Part shown: piece by piece, positions 6,833 through 8,711 of the stretch
Layout of the letters: each line of letters begins with the position of its first letter
How positions within the stretch are numbered: the stretch's first letter is position 1
DNA from: JASJBU01 sp039714735
GTDB lineage: Bacteria > Pseudomonadota > Gammaproteobacteria > Chromatiales > Chromatiaceae
Reading direction: 5' to 3'
DNA: 8,711 nucleotides
Assembly (NCBI GenBank): GCA_039714735.1
Contig: JBDLIT010000157.1
Span: 1 to 8,711, forward strand
Position numbers and translations under genes: made by a program
The notes under the pieces: model-generated
What the model saw: only the letters and a program-made list of their open reading frames with translations
The model's database searches: none
What the model was told of the DNA's origin: nothing

Positions 6833-6854
6833 TTGTTTTCTATATAGAAAACAA
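6833..6854. repeat. Perfect 22-bp AT-rich palindrome
   Basis: The half site TTGTTTTCTAT is followed exactly by its reverse complement, centred between 6843 and 6844, with no mismatch. It has no spacer loop and no T-run after it. It therefore looks more like a protein-binding site or cruciform than a rho-independent terminator. It lies between convergent genes, which would be an unusual place for an operator. Confidence 0.7.
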
Positions 6855-6911
6855 TGACTGTCTTTACCGTTTATGCTATGGAATATCAAGCTATACAGAT
6901 ACATTGTCACA

Positions 6912-6943
6912 ACCGACCTGGATGTCTCGAAGTCCAGGCCGGT
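6912..6943 (-). terminator. Probable terminator hairpin of the - strand gene
   Basis: Arms ACCGACCTGGA (6912-6922) and TCCAGGCCGGT (6933-6943) flank a 10-base loop. In RNA from the - strand all 11 positions pair, with one G-U wobble at 6916/6939. In + strand RNA the same pair is an A-C mismatch, so the structure fits the - strand gene that ends 15 bases before it. The tract after it on the - strand (TGTGACAATG) is only weakly U-rich, so termination strength is uncertain. Confidence 0.5.
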
Positions 6944-6957
6944 GAGAATGGTCTTCA

Positions 6958-7227
6958 CTAGAAACCGAGAATATCTTGATTTCCATCTGGATCATATTTG
7001 GTTGAACCAACCGGTTCTGCCTTGTGCATATGATCTGCAGGTTGGGGGATGAGCTGGCTACCGTAGCTGTCACCTATACCCATCTGTACCGCATGTGCTC
7101 GTTCAGCTTTGCCATGGTCTAATAGAGGGCTGCCATACAAATCTGGATTACCTCCGAACGTCTTGTCATGAGACCAGGCAACGGATGTCAACAGAGCAAG
7201 GCTGGCAAATGCAATTATCTTTTTCAT
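6958..7227 (-). CDS. Small exported protein of unknown function
   Basis: This is an 89-residue protein read on the - strand. The start (ATG at 7227-7225) follows AGGAG by eight bases on that strand, and the protein begins with a clear signal peptide (MKKIIAFASLALLTSVAWS). The mature chain of about 70 residues is hydrophilic: HDKTFGGNPDLYGSPLLDHG, then HAVQMGIGDSYGSQLIPQPADHMHK, then KYDPDGNQDILGF. Two short NPDLYGSPL / GDSYGSQL segments resemble each other, hinting at an internal repeat. Cysteines are absent, while several His and Met residues (DHMHK) could bind metal weakly. I do not recognise the family. It faces the copper operon convergently and may be unrelated to it. The signal peptide and ribosome site make it a credible gene. 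Confidence 0.75.
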   Translation of the reverse strand: MKKIIAFASLALLTSVAWSHDKTFGGNPDLYGSPLLDHGKAERAHAVQMGIGDSYGSQLIPQPADHMHKAEPVGSTKYDPDGNQDILGF

Positions 7228-7296
7228 AACTTTTCTCCTAATTATCAATTTAAAACATGTAAAAGCGGTCTTTGGTGACTGCCTGCTTATTAGGAG

Positions 7297-7312
7297 TGCA
7301 GATGCCATGCCA
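7297..7312 (-). promoter_or_regulatory. Candidate sigma-54 promoter of the small exported protein
   Basis: On the - strand the sequence reads TGGCATGGCATCTGCA. It matches the -24/-12 consensus TGGCACG-N4-TTGCA at all but two positions, and the GG and GC doublets have the required spacing. The predicted start near 7286 would leave a leader of about 60 bases before the ATG at 7227. A weak sigma-70 reading (TTGGCA with TAATAA, 15-bp spacer) also exists, so the call is tentative. Confidence 0.4.
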
Positions 7313-7347
7313 ATATTTAATAGATGGTGTAAGTGTAATAAAAACAA

Positions 7348-7932
7348 TTAGATATTAGTTATTCTTGAATCATTGGTAGGTTCATGTTTTCTGGGGATTG
7401 CTATGAAATGATTAATAATTCCACATTTCGTTATGTACGATTGATTTGCATATTTTCAACTTGACCTGAATGACGAGAATGCTGGTTGCCGGATTAATAG
7501 ATTCAGCAATTTGATTATGTTCAAACAACATTTCTGTATCACATATGAATGGCATTGAGAAACTTGATGTATTTTATCTGGTAGGACTGAACGTAATGCT
7601 ACGGTTGTTACAAGACCTCATAGTAGAAGGCGGCAGGAACTCTTCACATTGTTTAAAGAGAACGATTTAAAGTATGAGCTTTGATTCGCTGAGGTCTTTT
7701 TAGAGGCTATTAGACACGATCTGGATATGTACGCTTCTTAAGTAATTGAATATAAAAGAAACATCGAATGTTCGAATCCTTCGATACGGTCTTGTCTCAA
7801 TTGAGGACCTCGCAGCCTTCGCTGGTCAATTCTCCGCGAATAACTCATGTGGGAGTTTTGCGTGAATGAGTTATGCACTGTTGTGCATCGTGGTGCAAAA
7901 GTGAGCAACGGGCGCCACGGTAACTCATTGAA
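7348..7932. other. AT-rich region without a convincing gene
   Basis: Nearly 600 bases with many stops in every frame and visibly lower GC than the metal-resistance genes. Recognisable structure is limited to a 9-bp inverted pair (AAGACCTCA 7612-7620 with TGAGGTCTT 7690-7698, the latter followed by T's), a CTCAATTGAG palindrome (7796-7805), and the TAACTCAT repeats from 7840 on. I see no tRNA, CRISPR or other RNA gene. It probably marks the boundary between the resistance island and mobile-element debris. Confidence 0.5.
7840..7928. repeat. TAACTCAT inverted and direct repeats beside the transposase remnant
   Basis: ATAACTCAT (7840-7848) faces its exact reverse complement ATGAGTTAT (7866-7874) across 17 bases. 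A third copy, TAACTCAT, stands in direct orientation at 7921-7928, just before the transposase remnant. A small hairpin TGCAC-TGTT-GTGCA (7874-7887) abuts the second copy. These may be the terminal or sub-terminal repeats of the decayed element, or traces of target duplication. Confidence 0.5.
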
Positions 7933-8596
7933 ATGATATATGATTATTTGGCGTGTAATGGACTGACGTTACGCGGATTGGTCACTTCCTACGTGCTTTT
8001 CTTTATCTACCTAGAGAGCCGTCGCGTTGAGATCGCTGGGATCACGCCTCATTCCAATGAAGCCTGGATGAAGCAAATCACAAGAAATGTCACCATGGAT
8101 GAATGGGGCTTCCTCGAAGGATGCCGTTACCTCATCCATGACCGCGATACGAAATTCACCGATTCGTTTCGCGCGATCGTAAAATCGGGCCATGAAAAGC
8201 CGCTCAAGCTTCCCGCACGGAGCCCGAATTTGAATGCCTACGCCGAACGCTGGGTAAAATCGGTGAAACAGGAAGCTTTATCGAAGCTTAGACTATTTGA
8301 TGGGGCTTCCTTGAGGCGTGTGCTTCGTGAGTATCTCATTTATTTTCAGAGACGAAGACCAGGACCCCCGGGAGAAGTCTTTTTGCGGCTGCTAGCATCT
8401 CGAAACTATCTCTTGAAACTGGCTCTCCGAAAAGCTCGGTTTGAGATGAGTTTCAGAAGAGAGCCCATTGCGAACATCCAGGGGTGATCGACGGGGTCTA
8501 CCGCCTGAAACAGATTGTGGTCCCCACCCCGACTCTGGGCCGTTACCTTCGGATAGTCATTCTGGAGGCCGGCGCCTATACTAGGTCAGTGCATAA
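7871..8596. mobile_element. Possible boundaries of the decayed insertion sequence
   Basis: TTATGCACTG at 7871-7880 is exactly mirrored by CAGTGCATAA at 8587-8596, bracketing the transposase remnant. A ten-base inverted pair is short and similarity does not continue inward, so it could be chance. It is offered as the best visible guess for the element's ends. Confidence 0.3.
7933..8487 (+). pseudogene. Truncated DDE integrase-type transposase (insertion sequence remnant)
   Basis: This 184-codon open frame covers only the catalytic half of an integrase-core (rve-like) transposase of the kind that normally exceeds 300 residues. Visible motifs are TLRGLVTSYVLFFIYLESRRVEIAGITPH, the HDRDTKF block (Asp70) and SPNLNAYAERWVKSVKQE (Glu105). 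Asp4 in YDYL aligns with the usual first catalytic Asp of the DFF motif, so the D-D-34-E triad survives. The N-terminal DNA-binding half is missing: an in-frame stop lies at 7921, and no ribosome site precedes the ATG at 7933. The C-terminal tail after residue 140 (RRRPGPPGEVFLRLL) is poorly conserved and may be diverged or frame-damaged. It is almost certainly inactive, a scar of past mobility next to the copper genes. Confidence 0.82.
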
Positions 8597-8711
8597 TCAG
8601 GTAACCATCAACACGGTTATTTTCTACGCCAATTAGAATAGTTGTGCGTAAAATGTGTGGTGTGTAGTCGCGGTATATGCTGGGTCATGCGGTTGGCATT
8701 GCGGATGCCCG
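8488..8711. other. Non-coding tail of the window
   Basis: After the transposase remnant, 224 bases show no convincing gene. An ATG at 8677 opens a frame MLGHAVGIADA that runs off the window, but it has no ribosome site and is too short to judge. The segment is probably more mobile-element debris or an intergenic spacer. Confidence 0.4.

Larger units (their letters stand above)
6762..6957. other. Intergenic region between converging genes
   Basis: About 200 bases lie between the end of the + strand operon and the stop of the - strand gene at 6958. It holds the 22-bp palindrome at 6833-6854 and the hairpin at 6912-6943. No convincing gene is visible, and there is no strong intrinsic terminator directly behind the TVP38 gene. 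Confidence 0.6.

Noticed and set aside
7302..7358. 18-codon + strand mini-ORF behind TAGGAG
   Set aside because: The ribosome site and ATG are there, but the peptide is very short with no recognisable features, and it lies on the promoter of the - strand gene. Chance is the simpler explanation.
7612..7701. 9-bp inverted repeat followed by T's as a structured RNA or terminator
   Set aside because: The arms are 69 bases apart and pairing does not extend. Nine-base inverted pairs at such distance are common by chance.
7764..7790. tRNA T-arm-like sequence (GTTCGAATCC)
   Set aside because: Four of five stem pairs form, but no matching acceptor, D or anticodon arm is found upstream and no CCA end follows. 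It is neither a tRNA nor a supported attachment site.

Overview
The window looks like a copper (heavy-metal) resistance island from a gammaproteobacterium. The evidence is the gene content (CopB outer-membrane protein, DUF411/CopG-type protein, MerR-family regulator, YHS/HMBD-type Cu(I) P-type ATPase), GC-rich Gram-negative codon use, strong AGGAG ribosome sites and a lipobox cytochrome. A free-living or sulfur-oxidising lineage is possible, but that is only an impression from the gene set.

Layout. (1) Positions 1-2100, + strand: the 3' part of copB, then a monoheme c-type cytochrome lipoprotein, a CopG-like DUF411 protein and a DUF4399 protein. All are closely spaced and look like the tail of a periplasmic/outer-membrane copper-handling operon whose start lies upstream of the window. 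(2) Positions 2203-6761, + strand: a second operon starting at a MerR-type promoter (elongated spacer with a 21-bp dyad). Its order is a MerR-family regulator, the Cu(I)-exporting P1B ATPase (start overlaps the regulator's end), a small SHOCT membrane protein, a stand-alone HMA-like domain that has lost CxxC, and a TVP38/TMEM64 membrane protein. (3) Positions 6762-7930: an AT-rich stretch with a perfect 22-bp palindrome, one small exported protein on the - strand with a hairpin behind it and a sigma-54-like promoter in front, then about 570 bp without a convincing gene. (4) Positions 7840-8711: a decayed insertion sequence. It holds the catalytic half of a DDE integrase-type transposase with all three acidic residues still in place, repeated TAACTCAT motifs on its left, and non-coding sequence to the window end.

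How the genes fit together. The ATPase would pump cytosolic Cu(I) to the periplasm under control of the MerR-type sensor. In the periplasm the CopB / CopG-like / cytochrome / DUF4399 set would bind, oxidise or sequester the metal. The HMA-like and SHOCT proteins are accessory candidates at the membrane. The main points of interest are the sensor's cysteine pattern, which is unlike CueR although it sits in front of a Cu(I) pump; the unusual N-terminus of the ATPase (two YHS domains, a His-rich linker, two HMBD repeats and no HMA domain); the CxxC-less HMA-like protein with a Cys-Cys tail; and the small exported protein behind a sigma-54-like promoter. I see no entirely new system. Most parts belong to known families in a plausible but not fully described combination.
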